Positions 33,601 through 33,938 of a stretch of DNA of 33,938 nt are shown here, piece after piece; positions within the stretch are counted from its first letter, which is position 1; each line of letters starts with the position of its first letter. This stretch comes from Bacteroidales bacterium (lineage in GTDB: Bacteria; Bacteroidota; Bacteroidia; Bacteroidales; ML635J-15). The position numbers and the translations under genes were made by a program. The notes under the pieces are model-generated. The model searched no databases, had not been told where the DNA came from, and saw only the letters and a list, made by a program, of their open reading frames with translations. The stretch lies in NCBI GenBank assembly GCA_017551515.1, contig JAFZLK010000089.1, positions 1 through 33,938 on the forward strand, read 5' to 3'.

Positions 33601-33938
33601 ACGGTTTCTCCTGCGTTAATGCAAATGGATTGCGATAATATGCTAGTTTCCGGATTTGTTGAGAAATTTGCTGCAAGAATTTCTGAAACCATTACATATA
33701 TCGATTTGGTGTCGCTGATAGTTTCATCTTCGTTGTATGCAGTAAGAGTTGCTGTGAAGTAAGAACCTGCTTCAGCATAGGTAACGGTAACAACGTTTTC
33801 TGTTGAGGTTGTGGGATAACCGCCATCAAAATTCCAAGAAATATGATGAGCATTTGTGCTTGCATTGGTAAATGTTACCGATTCATACTGGTTGATTGAA
33901 ATATATGACAAAAAACCGCCTAAGCTAGTAGCTTCAGG
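30618..33938 (-). CDS. Giant T9SS-secreted protein with PKD and InlB-type repeats (N-terminus missing)
   Basis: The frame is open to the right edge, so the N-terminus lies outside; 1106 residues are visible, starting PEATSLGGFL. First come four PKD-like domains (about 33938-33690, 33690-33420, 33420-33130 and 33120-32830), each with WxFEGG or WNFDGG and ATLTAYNxxE. Then about nine Listeria-Bacteroides/InlB_B-type repeats (32830-30890), each with YTITV, a GGGTY..G turn and RFVxWNDG..NPRT. One of these (32635-32375) is longer and divergent. The end (about 30860-30618) is a T9SS type A sorting domain with SLYPNPASDILNI and AGMYVVRIHG. The protein is exported by type IX secretion and probably acts as an adhesin or matrix protein; no catalytic domain is visible. 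Plus-strand frames across it are shadows. Confidence 0.9.
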   Translation of the reverse strand, partial: PEATSLGGFLSYISINQYESVTFTNASTNAHHISWNFDGGYPTTSTENVVTVTYAEAGSYFTATLTAYNEDETISDTKSIYVMVSEILAANFSTNPETSILSQSICINAGETVTYTNQSTAADHIAWTFEGGAPATSTANEVTVTYATAGTYTAILTAYNADESESDSKEVTIYVMAADFTTNPEANSILGITYVSINQYESVTFTNASTNAHHIAWEFEGGTPSTSTENIVTVAYNEMPSGLYFTATLTAYNEDESMSDSKIIYIYINPGEDLEIVEASFTTDPAYTDLYVSRTLSVEAGTTVTYTNTSTNADHIAWTFEGGAPATSTYGVVSVTYSTAGSYTTTLTAYNANESSSDEFSLLVTVTIASHTITAVPNNNAYGTVTGGGTYDNGTEITILASPYDGYRFVRWNDGVTDNPRSITVTGDATYTAYFEPFYTITASAGMGGSINPNGYVEVSEGESRSFTITANDGYRIVSVTVDGNESFSLLQNTVYILNTHLTEGVFSFSNIRANHTIVAIFETIPRYTISVFANNNAYGTVTGSGTYYEGSSVTIEAIPNDGYMFTSWNNGSTQNPRTVVVTEDANYVANFEVIPVQYTITVVSANDNQGSVAGGGAFNEGTVLQISATANAGFRFVSWNDNNTDNPRTITVTANATYIASFEALPPQYTVTVMSANETQGVVFGGGTYDAGTEIQISATANEGFLFASWNDGNTDNPRTITVTANATYIASFEEIPHYTITVRPSNPSFGITWGSGTYTVGTEITIGVEPNEGYRFIGWDDGETSSTRTIIVIENAIYTALLEEIPQYTITVRPSNPSFGTTWGGGTYTEGTEITIGVEPNEGYRFIGWDDGDTNSTRTIVVTENATYTAMLELIPPQYTITVLSVNPEYGLAFGGGTYERGTLVTISAEANEGYIFTSWNDNNTMNPRTIEVVADATYIASFADITTVNTYTITVLSANPEFGTVSGGGTYAEGTVITITAEPNDGYEFLQWNDGINRNPRMLNVTADATFIATFVRGNAVEETSVSDISLYPNPASDILNIMSTEEISEIEIVNVMGQVVYRTEVNACNAICDVEGLKAGMYVVRIHGTDTASICQRKFIKE

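Overview
The window looks like chromosome of a Bacteroidota bacterium, most likely Bacteroidales. Supporting signs are two proteins with type IX secretion (T9SS) C-terminal sorting domains, a fibrobacter-type (FISUMP) surface protein, PKD and InlB/Listeria-Bacteroides repeats, the zapA-(6S RNA)-rny neighbourhood, and Bacteroidetes -7 promoter boxes (TAnnTTTG) ahead of many genes. Several predicted long ORFs begin at a TTG inside such a -7 box or add an upstream stretch before a signal peptide; those starts are corrected here.

Layout. 1-509 (-) is the start of a membrane glycosyltransferase. 540-1023 is non-coding and holds an array of micro-palindromes. 1024-1225 is a candidate structured RNA with a strong promoter and competing helices, followed by a small T9SS cargo (1272-1766) and a 1111-residue modular surface protein (2055-5390). 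5648-8620 carries a C69 dipeptidase and ornithine aminotransferase. 8734-12084 carries a glycosyltransferase, a 49-bp tandem repeat array, an S41 protease and a second dispersed-repeat cluster. 12085-17839 is the housekeeping block: GNAT acetyltransferase (-), cysS, a ZapB-like coiled coil, zapA, a probable 6S RNA, rny and a nucleotide-sugar epimerase. A terminator at 17838-17866 separates this block from a long minus-strand run.

The minus-strand run 27318 to 17875 is the main accessory island. It is a type I restriction-modification locus, hsdR-(insert)-hsdS-RAYT-hsdM. The insert is a complete three-gene ABC-three-component (ABC-3C) conflict module: a restriction-endonuclease-fold effector, a 77-residue middle component and a DUF2326 SMC-like ATPase, separated by 2-3 nt. 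hsdR has one in-frame TAA between its two helicase lobes, so restriction by HsdR is probably off while HsdM and HsdS look intact. A REP-associated tyrosine transposase (RAYT) gene overlaps the hsdM start by 4 nt and carries a 38-bp perfect palindrome inside its own reading frame. My inference is a layered defence locus in which the ABC-3C nuclease sits with, and may have replaced or supplement, the usual restriction subunit.

Upstream of the island on the same strand are a DUF4197 lipoprotein, the CstA peptide/pyruvate transporter and a YdfG-like dehydrogenase (30454-27360). Beyond them is a large T9SS-secreted repeat protein whose N-terminus lies past the window end. No tRNA or rRNA genes, CRISPR array or prophage structural genes were recognised.
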